This document shows, piece by piece, positions 21,366-34,119 of a stretch of DNA of 64,000 nt. The position numbers and the translations under genes were made by a program. Each line of letters starts with the position of its first letter. The stretch's first letter is position 1. A model generated the notes under the pieces. It saw only the letters and a program-made list of their open reading frames with translations, searched no databases and was not told the DNA's origin. The stretch comes from Ariolimax columbianus. Lineage: Eukaryota > Mollusca > Gastropoda > Stylommatophora > Arionidae. The stretch lies in contig JAVGWX010000013.1 of NCBI GenBank assembly GCA_036924085.1, positions 48,199,965-48,263,964 of the forward strand, given 5' to 3'.

Positions 21366-21970
21366 AAAATGGCTTGGCTTGGCTTCGTTCGTTCTCAATC
21401 TCCACTACCAAACCATGAAAGTGCATAAGTTGCAGAATGTAGTACACAGAACGTAATGTGTCGTGTCGTAGTTTACAGCTTGACTGCGATATTTGCACCT
21501 TTCGGTCCAACATATCCGACTTCAGCAAGCATTTTTTTAGTACCGGGTTAGCATTCCCTCTTCGATCCTTTCTCCTTAACCAGTCTGCCCTGCTGCAGCC
21601 TGTTATCCAGGATCACCGCGTGGAGTTATAGAAGGGTCTTGGCAGCGGTGGTTCGCTGGCCCTGACGCTAGCAGTCAGCTATGGGTCGCTGACCGCTGCA
21701 ACTTGATCCCAAATCTGCGTTTCTTGCCATATATGATGGACGTTGTCTATATGTAATTCAACGAGATCAGGTCTACAATGTTCCGTATCTTCTAAAGCTT
21801 TTAGGCGAAGATCGAGTCTGTGCAACTAGCAATGCTTTGAGGGACAGGCAAATACAGCCGTCTTGAGATTCTACACGACAGCTTCATGTGCAGTGATTTC
21901 AGCTTCGTACTTGGAGCTGACCTCCCCGCAAGTATCAGACAGTTTTTCAGAGGGCCTCTCTGAGTCTTCT
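21366..21970 (-). mobile_element. dispersed family B, longer copy
   Basis: Shares TTGGCTTCGTTCGTTCTCAA, CTTGACTGCGATATTTGCAC and CTGCTGCAGCCTGTTATCC with the other copies. Its - strand translation includes GEVSSKYEAEITAHEAVV, read as a decayed RNase H block. Confidence 0.6.
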
Positions 21971-21989
21971 TCTTTAAGAGCTAATCCTG

Positions 21990-22345
21990 GTATTCATTTC
22001 AGTGTCAGGTTATGAAGAGATCTCTAGAACGAGGCAGTTTTTGTGTCTCATGTACAGTGGCATTCACCGACTCAGATATTTCCGTAAACCATCTTTTTCG
22101 TGGTCGGTCTTTGTTCTGGTGTCCGTCGTGTATAAACAGCTAAACTATTGCACTATTTGCACATTGTATCGGTCGGTACATGTGGATATCTTTTCGGAGT
22201 CACCACCCTGGAGATATCAAGCTCATGAGAGCGGCATTGAGTGGATGTCGTCCCATCTTGCTGAACGCGTAGCTCAACAAGATGCCACTTTACCGGGGTT
22301 CGCTTGGGACGTAGTCCCCCAACTCGTAGCAAGTCGACCATAGGG
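21990..22345 (-). mobile_element. LINE-like fragment related to 61690-61860
   Basis: The stretch TACAGTGGCATTCACCGACT...TTTTTCGTGGTCGGTC matches 61755-61825. In the 61-kb copy this sequence is embedded in a decayed LINE C-terminal region, so the same origin is likely. Confidence 0.45.
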
Positions 22346-22694
22346 ACTTAGACAAACATTGGCAATTTAGAGTGAGGATTTTTGACTTGAGTGTGCAAAA
22401 TAAACAGTCGATTTTTAAAATAAAATTATACAATTTTAGTTCATTTCGGCTATGTTAAATTTTATTAAAACAAATTTCCAAAGGTTAAAGTGTTATCTGA
22501 AGGAACAAAAATAATCATTATGAAGATTGTTTATAATATTTTTTGTTTACGAAGCTTGATTTTTGTGCTACCCTGTCCTAAAAAGCATCCAAAACATCAA
22601 CAGACATTGCTCCCATTTTTCCTCTCATTCTCATTCAGGAACGTCCCATCTCAGTCTGCCCCACCGCGACTCACCGATCCCTGACGATAACCAG

Positions 22695-22850
22695 GATGAT
22701 ATTAATCCACCATGTTTTCACGATCAACAATTTGGCATAAGTTTCTGGTGGGTATTAATCCACCATATTTATATGATCAACAATGGGGCATAAGTTTCTG
22801 GTGGGTATTAATCCACCATGTTTTCATGATCAACAATGGGGCATACGTTC
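22695..22850. repeat. ~52-bp tandem repeat, three copies
   Basis: TATTAATCCACCATNTTT...GATCAACAATNNGGCAT...TTTCTGGTGGG is present three times; the first copy is the most diverged. Confidence 0.85.
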
Positions 22851-22864
22851 CTGGTTCGGCTCGC

Positions 22865-23030
22865 TCTCTTCGCAGGTCTGCAGAGGCAAACTGGTTAGTG
22901 TTTGTCACTTGCGGAAAAGGGCGTTGATTCGATCCCCAACGGCTACACGCGCTTGTCTATCAAACAGTAAATGGGTTCCATTTACTCTGCAGAGTCTTCT
23001 AAGGGTCGTTGTGGTTGAGAGGTAAGGCAC
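22865..23030 (+). mobile_element. possible tRNA-derived SINE
   Basis: GGCAAACTGGTTAGTGTTTG and GTTGATTCGATCCCC are spaced like Pol III boxes; the sequence then grades into a GAAAGGAAGAATATCT repeat. No target duplication was found. Confidence 0.4.
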
Positions 23031-23034
23031 AATA

Positions 23035-23270
23035 ATATCTGAAAGGAAAAATATTTAAAAGGAAGAAAATCTATAAGGAAGTCTATCTGACAGGAAAAAT
23101 GTATAAAGAAGAATATCTGAAAGAAAGTCTATCTGAAAGAATATCTGAAAGGAAGAATATATAACAGGAAGAATATCTGAAAAGAAGAATATCTGACAGG
23201 ATGAATATCTGACAGGATGAATATCTGAAAGGAAAAATATTTGAAAGGAAGAATATATAATTTGAAGAAT
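23035..23270. repeat. purine-rich 16-bp degenerate repeat
   Basis: Variants of GAATATCTGAAAGGAA repeat about 14 times. Confidence 0.8.
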
Positions 23271-23334
23271 TTCTATTGACAGACTGCGTGTAGTTGGATA
23301 TGAGTTGAATGTGCTGTCTCCACGCAGATCCGCC

Positions 23335-23575
23335 ACCCGTTTACGGGCATGTTATGAGAAGAGGAGATATGGAGCACTTTGTGACAACGGGAAAGTTAGC
23401 AGAAAAGAGAGACAGTGGAAAGCAGAGAGAGAAGATGTTGGACAGCCTGAGAGAATGGCACCGGCGACAATCAACAACAGAGCTTGTAAACGACACGCGT
23501 GATAGAATCGGTTAGAGGCCCATAATCGGCAACGCTAACCGTCGAGGCACCGGATGATGATCATGCCTTCTAAAA
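23335..23575 (+). pseudogene. LINE 3' end with GAT-type tail
   Basis: Reads GHVMRRGDMEHFVTTGK, then KQREKMLDSLREW and a stop, followed by a short 3' UTR and GGATGATGATCATG. This is the standard C-terminus of an RTE-like/ORF2 LINE ('YFGHVMRRxxxExLVxTGK'). Confidence 0.75.
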
Positions 23576-24289
23576 GATACCCACACAAAGAGGGAGAGAG
23601 AGAGAGAGAGAGAGAGGGGGTGGTGAGGGGAAGAATAAGATACACAAAGGAAGAGAGAAACTCCTTGATTGCTATAGACAACCAAGGTAACTCCAGAAAT
23701 CTGATTTTTTTAGTTGGGATAGGCTGACGTCAGAAAATTCATTTGGCTTTTTTTTTGGTTTGTGTCTGGCATTTTTAGGTTCGACTGGCGTCAGAAAATT
23801 AGTTGGTTTTATGTTTCATTTCTTGTATGTGCTGCATTTTCAATTGCTAAATTTCTTTTTGCTTGGAAGAAATACAACATGAATTTTATTATTTATACGG
23901 AAGCAAACATATACAATGAACAAAGTAGCAAATTGCTGAGACAAATAACGGATGTACACTATCATGTGCCATGTCGACTGGTGTATCAGATCAGAGAATC
24001 TCCATTATTACCTTCGCTTTTCTCCCTTGTTAGTATTCGTCCATGCCGGGATTTTAATTAAGCTACTCGTTGTTGCTGTTTTTGTGGTTGTTTTTACAGA
24101 TCCAGCTGCACATTTGCTCTCGACCTTTTGCCCAATACCATGTAATGGTATCTGCTCATATTTATCAGTTGTTGTCTAGTGCCCCACAAGGTGTTCCATT
24201 TATCTGGCCTCGAAGGAATAAGCATTTTTCTAACATTGTTGAGCGCTGAGCGCTCAAAGAGATGATGATCAACGGCTTCATATGGGTGT

Positions 24290-24797
24290 GTACACAGATG
24301 ACACTTAGGAGTGTGTTGTGGTTGGATTCTGTTTAGGTGTTTAAGTGTGGTGTGGTTGGATTCTGTTTAGGTGTTTAAGTGTGGTGTGGTTGGATTCTGT
24401 TTAGGTTTTTAAGTGTGGTGTGGTTGGATTCTGTTTAGGTGTTTAAGTGTGGTGGGGTTGGATTCTGTTTAGGTGTTTAAGTGTGGTGTGGTTGGATTCT
24501 GTTTAGGTGTTTAAGTGTGGTGTGGTTGGATTCTGTTTAGGTGTTTAAGTTTGGTGTGGTTGGATTTTGTTTAGGTGTTTAAGTGTGGTGTGGTAGGATT
24601 CTGTTTAGGTGTTTAAGTGTGGTGTGGTTGGATTCTGTTTAGGTGTTTAAGTGTGGTGTGGTTGGATTCTGTTTAGGTTTTTAAGTGTGGTGTGGTTGGA
24701 TTCTGTTTAGGTGTTTAAGTGTGGTGTGGTTGGATTCTGTTTAGGTGTTTAAGTGTGGTGTGGTTGGATTCTGTTTAGGTGTTTAAGTGTTGTGTGG
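24290..24797. repeat. 34-bp minisatellite, ~14 copies
   Basis: Unit GTGTGGTGTGGTTGGATTCT + GTTTAGGTGTTTAA; few substitutions between copies. Confidence 0.95.
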
Positions 24798-24842
24798 GGT
24801 TATCCGTCGGAAAATGGTGCTCTGATCCTTCCCTGTGAGTTG

Positions 24843-25710
24843 ATTTGGCTTGGCTTGGCTTCGTTCGTTCTCAATCTCCCGCTACCAAACCCTAAAAGGG
24901 CTTAAGTTGCAGAATGTAGTTCAGAGAAAAGAATGCGTTGTTGTCGTAATTTACAGCTTGACTGCGATATTTGCACGTTTCGGCCCAACACAGCAAGCAT
25001 TGTTTGAGTACCGTGTTAGCATTCCCTCTTCGATCCCTTCTCCTTAACCAGTCTGCCCTGCTGCAGCCTGTTATGCAGGATCACCGAGTGGAGGTGTATA
25101 AGGGTCTTGGCAGCTTTCTTATGCTGGCCCTGACGCTAGCAGTCAGCTATGGGTCGCTGACCACTGCAGCTCATGCGCTGTTCAGCATCTTGATCACGTG
25201 AGTTGATTTATACTGTCATTTAGAAAGGGACTTGCCATATGTCTGTAGACCTCGCTTTCCCTGTTTTTAATGTTCCATCTAATCAGCCGTTTCTATGTTT
25301 GCTGTTCTTATAAGCTGTTTTGCTATTTATAAAGGTGTTTCTGTGTGTGGTTGTTCTTGTATTGATCCCTTCTTTCCTAGTATATCTGTCTTATCATTGC
25401 CAGGTAAATTTAAGTGTCTAGGGACCCATTGCATTTCTATTTTGACACAATGGGAAGTTATAATGTGCTTCATGTCTAAAGATGTTTGGATAAGGTCAGG
25501 TCTACAATGACCAACAATTTCTCATGTTTCAAAGACTGGCATTGAATCAGGGAAAATAACATGTTTTGGGGCTTTGATGGAAAGGCATCAAAACCGATCC
25601 TCAAATGGTGCAAAGCGGCGTCAAGTGATTTCAGCTTCATAGTTGGAGCAAACCTTCTGGAAAGCATCAAACAGTTTATCAGAGGATCCGTCCGGGTATT
25701 TTATATAAAT
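24843..25710 (-). mobile_element. dispersed family B, longest copy
   Basis: The first ~350 bp match the other copies. 25490-25700 read on the - strand resembles a decayed RNase H region (CSNYEAEIT, and a further frame with HVIFPDSMPVFET). Confidence 0.55.
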
Positions 25711-25719
25711 GCCATAACC

Positions 25720-26450
25720 TGCCTTGATGGAGGCTTTAAATATATTGTCCGTTAGGTTCTCATTCTTGGCTAGGGCTTTTGTCCAATTATACGGATACTA
25801 CTTTCAACAGACCTTTTGGTTGTAGTAGGATGTCTTGATCATGTGGCAGCTCCCCCTGAAAGTGATGCATTATTTGTTATTATCGCCCGCATAACAGGAA
25901 ATTATGATTATTTTAAAAGAGTATGTGGTCAAAGTCAGACCTTCAAGACAATACATGAAAGATTACACAGGTAAAAGAATATTTTATCACTCAAAACTTA
26001 CAATAAATAATTATAATGACAGATGAAAGCACAGGGGGACAAGGGGTACTCTTCACTGCGTGCTGTCAGTGGTTGCAGCACTGAGGAGTCAGAAAAATGC
26101 AAACGTCAGTTAAGCATTTTGATGAAAATGTCAACAGACACACAGGTCTGTAGTGCCAATCTTCAACCTATTGTACATATGACATCTCAGTCAGTTGTGA
26201 CCTGTGAGTAGCCGGAGAAGGATCACCTGGTCTGGCCAGGAGAGTTAATGGTAGACATAGTTTTCTATGTGACCAGGGTGGTCTTTGTTCCATTCAGTCG
26301 TCTCGACTGGTCGTCTTACCAAAGTCCAAGGTAGGCCGGTACAGAGAGTGAGGCTGATGCCCAGTGTAAATACAGCGTGAATTATATCATCAGGGTCACA
26401 CAAAACCGTTCACGATGTCGTCATCATCGCTTGGGATGGGCAGCTGACAT
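25720..26450. other. unassigned stretch
   Basis: No supportable feature. The 62-codon frame at 26023-26211 has no recognisable motif. Confidence 0.4.
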
Positions 26451-26458
26451 TGCCAACT

Positions 26459-26570
26459 CAGCAGAGGTGCGCAAGAAATGATCTTTAGACTCCACACAGG
26501 CAACAACAGACCGAAATACCATCTGTTCAACAAACTAATAATAGAACAAAATTAATGCTGAGCGTCTGCT
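26459..26570 (+). pseudogene. fragment of an element related to the 18S-linked retrotransposon
   Basis: Reads EMIFRLHTGNNRPKYHLFNK, which aligns with VVFRLRTGHNRLRYHLFNK of the intact ORF (residues ~1217-1235). It is cut off by the start of the 24-bp array, so the Cys/His motif and tail are missing. Confidence 0.65.
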
Positions 26571-26572
26571 AT

Positions 26573-28625
26573 ACATGTATCTAATTACAAAGATATAAAT
26601 GTGACTAATTACAAATCTATAAATGTGTCTACATACAAAGCCAAAAATGTGTCTAAATACAAAGCTATACATGTGTAATTACAAAGCTATAAATGTTTCT
26701 AATTACCTAGCTATGAATGTTTCTAATTGCAAAGCTATAAATGTTTCTAATTACTAAGCTATGAATGTTTCTAATTACAAAGCTATAAATAGATATAATT
26801 ACAAAGTTATAAATGTGTCTAGTTACAAAGCTATAAATGTGTCTAATTACAAAGATATAAGTGTGACTAATTACAAAGCTATACATGTGTCTAATTACAA
26901 AGCTATAAATGTGTCTAGTTACAAAGCTATTCATGTGTCTAATTACAAATCTATTAATGTCTCAAATTAAAAAGCTATAAATGTATCTAATTACAAATTT
27001 ATAATTATATAATTACAAAGATATAAATGTGGCTAAATACAAAGCTATAAATGTGTCTAATTACAATGCATTTATGTGTCTAATTACAAAGATATAAAAG
27101 TGCCTGTCTAATTACAAAGCTATAAGTGTGTCTAGATACAAAGCTATAAATGTATCTAATTACAAAGCTATACATGTGTCTAGTTACAAAGCTATAAATA
27201 TGTATAATTACAAAGCTATAAATGTGTCAAATTTCAAAGCTATAAATGTCTCTAATTACAAATCTATAAGATGTATAATTACAAAGCTATAAATGCGTCC
27301 AGCTAGAAAGCTATCAATCTGTCTAATTCGAAAGCTATAAATGTGTCTAATTACAAAGCTGTAAATGTGCCTAATTACAAAGCTATAAATGTGCCTGTCT
27401 AATTACAAAGCTAAAAATGTGTCTAGTTACAAAGCTGTAAATGTGTCTAATTACAAATCCGTAAATGTGTCTAATTACAAAGCTATAAATGTGCCTGTCT
27501 AATTATAACGCTGTAAATGTGTCTAATTACAAAGCCAGAAATGTGTCTAATTACAAAGTTATGAATGTGTCTAATTACAAAGCTAATAATGTGTCTAATT
27601 ACAAAGCTATGAATGTGTCTAATTACAAAGCTGTAAATGTGTCTAATTACAAAGCTATAAATGTGTCTAATTACAAAGCTATAAATGTGCCTGTCTAATT
27701 ACAAAGCCATAAATGTGTCTAGTTACAAAGCTATAAATGTGTCTAATTACAAAGCTATAAATATGTCTAATTACAAAGCTATAAATGTGTCTAAGTACAA
27801 AGCTATAAACGTGTATAATTACAAAGCTATAAATGTGTCTAATTACAAAGCTATAAATGTGTATAATTACAAAGCTATACATGTGTCTAAGTACAAAGCT
27901 ATAAACGTGTATAATTACAAAGCTATAAATGTGTCTAATTACAAAGCTATAAATGTGTATAATTACAAAGCTTTAAATGTGTCTAGTTACAAAGCTATAA
28001 ATGTGTCTAGTTACAAAGCTATAAATGTGTATAATTACAAAGCTATAAATGTGCCTGTCTAATTACAAAGCTATAAATGTGTCTAATTACAAAGCTATAA
28101 ATGTGTCTAATTACAAAGCTATAAATGTGTCTAATTACAAAGCTATAAATGTGTCTAATTACAAAGCTATAAATGTGTCTAATTACAAAGCTATAAATGT
28201 GTCTAAGTACAAAGCTATAAACGTGTATAATTACAAAGCTATAAATGTGTCTAATTACAAAGCTATAAATGTGTATAATTACAAAGCTATACATGTGTCT
28301 AAGTACAAAGCTATAAACGTGTATAATTACAAAGCTATAAATGTGTCTAATTACAAAGCTATAAATGTGTATAATTACAAAGCTTTAAATGTGTCTAGTT
28401 ACAAAGCTATAAATGTGTCTAGTTACAAAGCTATAAATGTGTATAATTACAAAGCTATAAATGTGCCTGTCTAATTACAAAGCTATAAATGTGTCTAATT
28501 ACAAAGCTATAAATGTGTCTAATTACAAAGCTATAAATGTGTCTAATTACAAAGCTATAAATGTGTCTAATTACAAAGCTGTACATGTGTCTAATTACAG
28601 AGCTATAAATGTCTCTAATTTCAAA
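26573..28625. repeat. 24-bp minisatellite, ~85 copies, with higher-order structure
   Basis: Unit CTAATTACAAAG + CTATAAATGTGT. It is diverged at the left end and becomes regular to the right. A variant GTGCCTGTCTAATT recurs at about 27105, 27390, 27490, 27690, 28053 and 28465, and the blocks starting near 27690 and 28053 are duplicates of about 364 and 412 bp. Because 24 is a multiple of three, open frames run through it on both strands, but they are a by-product. Confidence 0.95.
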
Positions 28626-28699
28626 GAAAGAAAAGGCGCGTGTGTGGCCATTACCGATACCATTCATGATCAAGCTCTATTGAGATAGCTATAGTCATT

Positions 28700-29005
28700 T
28701 TGGTTGATTGATTGATTGATTGAATGAATGATTAATCGATTGATTTATGTATTATGTATTATTAAATAGACAACAATACATACAATCACACACACACACA
28801 TACTCACGCAAGCACACAGACACAGGCAGACTGGCAGGCTGGCTGGCTGGCTGACTGACTGACTGACTCACTCACAGACTCACTCACTGACTCACTGACT
28901 GACTAACTGACTGATTCACTCAGTGACTCACTCACTGACTGGCTGACTGACTCACTCACTGACTGACCCACTCACTGACTCACTCACTTACTCACTCACT
29001 CAATT
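28700..29005. repeat. GATT, CA and GACT simple repeats
   Basis: (TTGA)n at 28701-28735, (CA)n at 28788-28800 and degenerate GACT/CTCA tetranucleotides at 28835-29003. Confidence 0.9.
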
Positions 29006-29663
29006 CGCGCCTCTCTTTCTGTCTGTATTTCTCTCTTTTCTCTCACTCTTTTTCTCGGATACTCTCATGTCAGATCAGTTGCCATCTCCATACCAAAGGT
29101 AGACTTCAATGGATTGACATCGTCCTCTTTCTCTCGTATTGAAAGCCAATTGTAATATTATTTTTGTGTGTGCAGCTTTTACTGTTATTCTCCTACTTAT
29201 AGTAATGCCATCCTCTAGCACCTTTGTCTTCTACTATTTATGACGTCGTGGCTTAACCGTGCGATGCCATCTTTAAGCGTAGATCTTCTTCCATCAATGA
29301 ATCAATCAATATCTGTCGTTTCTTTAGCGACAAATGCCATTGACAACCTTCCTCATCAAGTTTGATCTTGAGCTGCTTTTTCTGCTCCTCCCCAGTTGAG
29401 GTACATGAACCGAAGTTCATTTTCACATTCTCATTTTTACCTCACTTCCTCATCCCCAGCGAATTCTCTACCAGGGCCAGTATAATCTATCTAATTATCG
29501 TTAAAATGTGCGCCTGTCTGTATTTTTACAATTTGACATTGCGATTTGATTCGCTGATGGAATCACGTGAGGTCAACATCGGTCCCGGTGTAAAAGTCGC
29601 ACTTGGCATTGGCGCGGATCGGGAAAATTATGAAATGATGTCGATGGAAAGGTATGTCACAGT

Positions 29664-30485
29664 GGGTGGATGAGTTGGGTGGGGTGGGTGAGTTGGGTTG
29701 GGTGGGTGGAAGAGTTGGGTTGGGTGGGTGGGTTGGGTTGGGTGGGTGGGTTGTGAGTTTGGTTGGGTGGGTGGATGAGTTGGGTTGGGTGGGTGGATGA
29801 GTTGGGTTGGGTGGGTGGATGAGTTGGGTTGGGTGGGTGGATGAGTTGGGTTGGGTGGGTGGGTGAGTTGGGTTGGCTGGGTGGATGAGTTGGGTTGGGT
29901 GGGTGGGTGAGTTGGGTTGGGTGGGTGGATGAGTTGGGTTGTGTGGGTGGATGAGTTGGGTTGGTTGGGTGGATGAGTTGGGTTGGGTGGGTGGATGAGT
30001 TGGGTTGGGTGGGTGGATGAGTTGGGTTGTGTGGGTGGATGAGTTAGGTTGGGTGGGTGAATTGGGTTGGGTTGGTGGATGAGTTGGGTTGTGTGGGTGG
30101 ATGAGTTAGGTTGGGTGGGTGGATTGGGTTAGGTTGGGTGGATGGATGAGTTGGGTTGTGTGGGTGGATGAGTTAGGTTGGGTGGGTGGATTGGGTTTGG
30201 TTTGGTGGGTGGATGAGTTGGGTTGTGTGGGTGGATGAGTTAGGTTGGGTGGGTGGATTGGGTTGGGTTGGGTGGGTGGATGAGTTGGGTTTGGTGGGTG
30301 GATTGGATTGAGTGGGTGGGTTGGGTTGTGTTGGGTTGGCATGGGTGGGTTTGGCTGTGTGGGGTGGGTTGAGTTGGGGTGGGTGGATTGGGTTTTTGGG
30401 GTTGGGGTGGGTGGGTTTGGGTTTTGGGTGAGGTGGGGTGGGTTGGTTGGGTGGGGTGGGTTGGGTTGGGTTTGTGGGTTGGGTG
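29664..30485. repeat. G-rich minisatellite
   Basis: Variants of GGGTTGGGTGGGTGGATGAGTT fill about 820 bp. Nearly every unit has three G triplets on the + strand. Confidence 0.95.
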
Positions 30486-30985
30486 GGTGGGGGATAATGA
30501 ATGGATGGGTATGGATGGGTGGGGATGGATGGGTGGGGAAAGATGGGTGGGGATGGATGGTTGTGAATAAAGGGTTGGGCGGGTGGATATATAGATGGGT
30601 TGGTAGGTGGGTGGATAGTTAGGTAGATATATATATAGGTAGATAGATAGAGGTAGTTAGGTAGGTATAGGTAGATAGGTGGTACATAGGTATCGATAAA
30701 TAGGTAGATAGACAGATGGACAGACATACGAACTAACGGACGAGGTTTTGGTGGTTGTCCGAGTAGGTAGGTAGATAGGTGGGTGGGTAGGTAGTTAAGT
30801 GAGTGGATTGTTTGGGCAGGTGGATGGATGGCCTAGCCGGCTGGCTAGACGAACGGACGGACTGACTATCGAGGATCAGGCAGACAGACAGTGTAAGTGA
30901 GTAAGATAGTGTGTGAGTGAATGACTGATTGGGTAAGTGAGTGAGTGAGTGAGAGTGTGAGTCAGTGAGGGAGAATGTGAGAGAG
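30486..30985. repeat. GGAT, TAGG, GTGA simple repeats
   Basis: A gradient of short G-rich repeats: GGATGGGT to 30590, TAGG/ATAG to 30790, then GAGT/GTGA to 30985. Confidence 0.85.
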
Positions 30986-31617
30986 GTGAATGAAAACAGT
31001 AGCAATTCGCTACCAGTATCTTGTAGCTGTCACAATATCCGGCAATTTACGACCGAATGCACCATCTAAAAACACTGAACAACCCATCCAGAAGCTGTCT
31101 CAGAAACAAGCGTCTTTCACCGTTCGCCTACAGACATCCAAGCCTAACCCTCTCTGTGGCTCTCAATCCCCCAGCATTGATGTCCTCCAGACTGTTTTCT
31201 CTTTCAATCAGCGGCTTCTTCATTTCTATTGAACGAGCCATGCATAATCGAGAGTCTAGCTTCAAAATAAACCAGACAGCAAACACAGTCTCTCTGACTC
31301 TTTGTTTATTTAACTTACATTGTGTGGGAGGGGGGATTCGTGAACGTCTAACGTTTTTCTTGTCAGTATGCCTAACACTGATGTATACATACGTCTTCTT
31401 ACGGTAAACAAAGCTAAAGATGTGGTTTGGTTTCTTTTTCGACATTCCTCTGTTTGTTTTTGAAGCAGGTTTTTCAACTTTGAAACATCAGCTTTCTTTT
31501 TCTGATTATTTAAAAAAAAATATTATTCATGTGTTTCTTGGTTGTTGTTATCTGTCTTTGTTTTATTACTCTTATTTTATATATGATTTCTTTTCCTCTT
31601 GAAATTGTGATTCTCCA

Positions 31618-31690
31618 TCTTTCTCTCTCCCTCTCTCTCTCTCTCTCTCACTCTCTCCGTCTCTCACTCTCTCTATCTGTGTCGCTCGTG
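31618..31690. repeat. (CT)n tract
   Basis: CT/CTCT repeats bordering the 40-bp array. Confidence 0.9.
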
Positions 31691-31734
31691 CTCTGTAACA
31701 CACACATATATATCACTGTTTCTAATTCACTTTG

Positions 31735-32695
31735 TCTCTCACATATCGCAAATACACACTCGCACATATGTTCTTTGTCTCATTCTATGTATCAAACACA
31801 CTTGCCCGTATGTTCTCTTTCATTATCTGTAACAAACACACTCGCCAATATGTTCTCTCTCATTCTCTGTAACAAACACACTCGCCCATATGTTCTCTCT
31901 CTCATTCTCTGCAACAAACACACTTTCACATATGTTCTCTCTCATTGTCTGTAAAACACACACTCGCCCATATGTTCGCTCTCATTATCAGTAATAAACA
32001 CACTCGCCCATATGTTCTCTCTCATTCTCTGTAACAAACACTCGCCCAAATGTTCTCTCTCATTCTCTGTATCAAACACTCGCCCATATGTTCTTTCTCT
32101 TAGTCTGTAACAAACACACTCGCCCATATGTTCTCTCTCATTCTCTGTAACAAACACACTAGCCCATATGTTCTCTTTCATTCTTTGTAAGAAACACACT
32201 CGACAATATGTTCTCTCTCATTGTCTGTAACAAACAAAATCGCCCATATGTTCTTTCTCATTCTCTGTAACAAACACACTCGCTCATATGTTCTCTCTCA
32301 TTGTCTGTAACAAACACACTCGCACTTATGTTCTGTGTCTCATTCTCTGTATCAAACACGGTCGCCCATATGCTCTCTCTCATTCTTTATATCAAACATG
32401 GTCGCCCATATGTTCTTTCTCATTCTCTGTAACAAACACACTCGCACATATGTTCTCTCTCTCTCTCTCTCTATGTAACAAACACACTCGCCCATATGTT
32501 CTTTCTCATTCTCTGTAACAAACACGCTCGCACATATGTTCTCTCTCTCTCTATGTAACAAACACACTCGCCCATATGTTCTTTCTCATTCTTTGTAACA
32601 AACACACTCGCACATATGATCTCTCTCATTCTCTGTAATAAACAGTCTCTCACATATGTTCTCTCTCATTATCTGTAACAAACACACTCGTCCAC
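31735..32695. repeat. 40-bp minisatellite, ~24 copies
   Basis: Unit ACACTCGCCCATATGTTCTC + TCTCATTCTCTGTAACAAAC with frequent substitutions and one- to four-base length changes. Confidence 0.95.
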
Positions 32696-32699
32696 ACAC

Positions 32700-33111
32700 C
32701 CACTTACACGCTCGCTTGTCGCTCTGTCTCTAATTTACACCCTATCTCTTTCTCTCTCTCACACACTTTCTTTCATGCTCTGTAACTAACATAACCCACT
32801 GACATGCTCATCTACGTATGCTATGTAACAAACATATACACGCACATACACACACACACATCTTTCTCTCTCTAATTCACTCTCTCATGCTCTGTAACAA
32901 CACCACATAAACACACACAACCATATATCTTTTATTCTCACTCATACCTCGCAACAAACACGCACTCTCATTTACACATGTCTCTCTGTCTATATTGCAT
33001 TTTCTCTCATGCCCTGACACACACACACACACTCACACAGACACACACACAGACACCTCACTTTTTGTCTCTAATTCCCTCTTTCTCTAATGCTTGGTAT
33101 CGAACACAAAC

Positions 33112-33149
<38 letters not shown>

Positions 33150-33395
33150 TTCTCTCTGTGTGTGTGTGTCTATATTTCATTTTCGCTCATGCTATGTAAT
33201 AACCTCACACACACACACATACATATCTCTCTTAGTCTACCATCTACTCTCTCTCTCTCTCTCTCTCGCTCTCTCTGTCTCATGCTCTTTAACAAACACA
33301 CACACACACACGCACGCACTCTGACACACATTTCTCTCCCTTTATCTCTATTTCATTCTCTCTCGTGATCTGTATCAACCGCACACACACACACA
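32700..33395. repeat. mixed CT and CA microsatellites
   Basis: Alternating (CT)n and (CA)n runs derived from or continuous with the 40-bp array (ATGCTCTGTAACAAAC motifs persist). Confidence 0.85.
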
Positions 33396-33703
33396 TGTAT
33401 GTATGTATGTATGTATAAATGTATGTATATATGTATGTATGTATGTGTATTCGTGCGTGCGTGCGAGCGTGTTCGTACGTGCGTGCGTGTGTGCGTATGT
33501 GCGTGCGTGAGTGTCTGTGGGTGGGGGTGGTTGTGGAAAAGGTGGTTGGGTGTGAATGATATGGTATAATATGGTATGGTATCGCATGGTATGGTATTGT
33601 ATGACACGATATTGTACGGTATGGCATAGTATGCTCGTATGCATCTATGTCCCTTTGTTCGTATGTCACACAAAAACACACTCGTTGTTATCTATAAAGT
33701 ATA

Positions 33704-33741
<38 letters not shown>

Positions 33742-33765
33742 ACACACACACACACAAACACCTGT
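33396..33765. repeat. TATG, GTGC, TATGG and CT simple repeats
   Basis: (TATG)n at 33396-33450, (GTGC)n at 33453-33515, (TATGG)n variants at 33560-33630 and (CT)n at 33706-33740. Confidence 0.9.
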
Positions 33766-34119
33766 ATTCGTCTTTTTGTGCGTAAAATACTTCTGCTATT
33801 CACTATTTTTACCCTCTGTATTTTTCGTCTTCGTCTTCTCCATCCATTTCCCTACGCAATTATACTTTGTGTCCTTTTGCAAAGATACTTTCTCTAGCGT
33901 TTTCTTTGACATAATGAGGTTGCTAGCCTTGTCATACTTTGTTAACTTTTACTGCATGCATTCATGTTTGATGTTCTTGAGCCTGGGATCCAGTACTGCT
34001 TGATTAGTTTCAATAATAAACGTCTCCCCTCTGTGTAACAATGCATATGTTATGGTTACGTTTTGTTTATATATGTGTATGTATGTGTGTGTGGGTAGAG
34101 ATAAATATATATGGCAGTG

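Noticed and set aside
26573..28625. CRISPR-like array
   Set aside because: Units are contiguous with no unique spacers, and the DNA is clearly animal.
27489..28688. Repetitive protein with 8-residue period on both strands
   Set aside because: The 24-bp unit keeps frames open on both strands; there is no start context, splice signal or non-repeat domain.
29362..29673. 103-codon open frame as an exon
   Set aside because: No recognisable domain and no good acceptor; the frame runs into the G-rich array.
30173..30727. Proline/histidine/asparagine-rich 184-codon frame
   Set aside because: It is the C-rich strand of the G-rich minisatellite and its simple-repeat neighbours.
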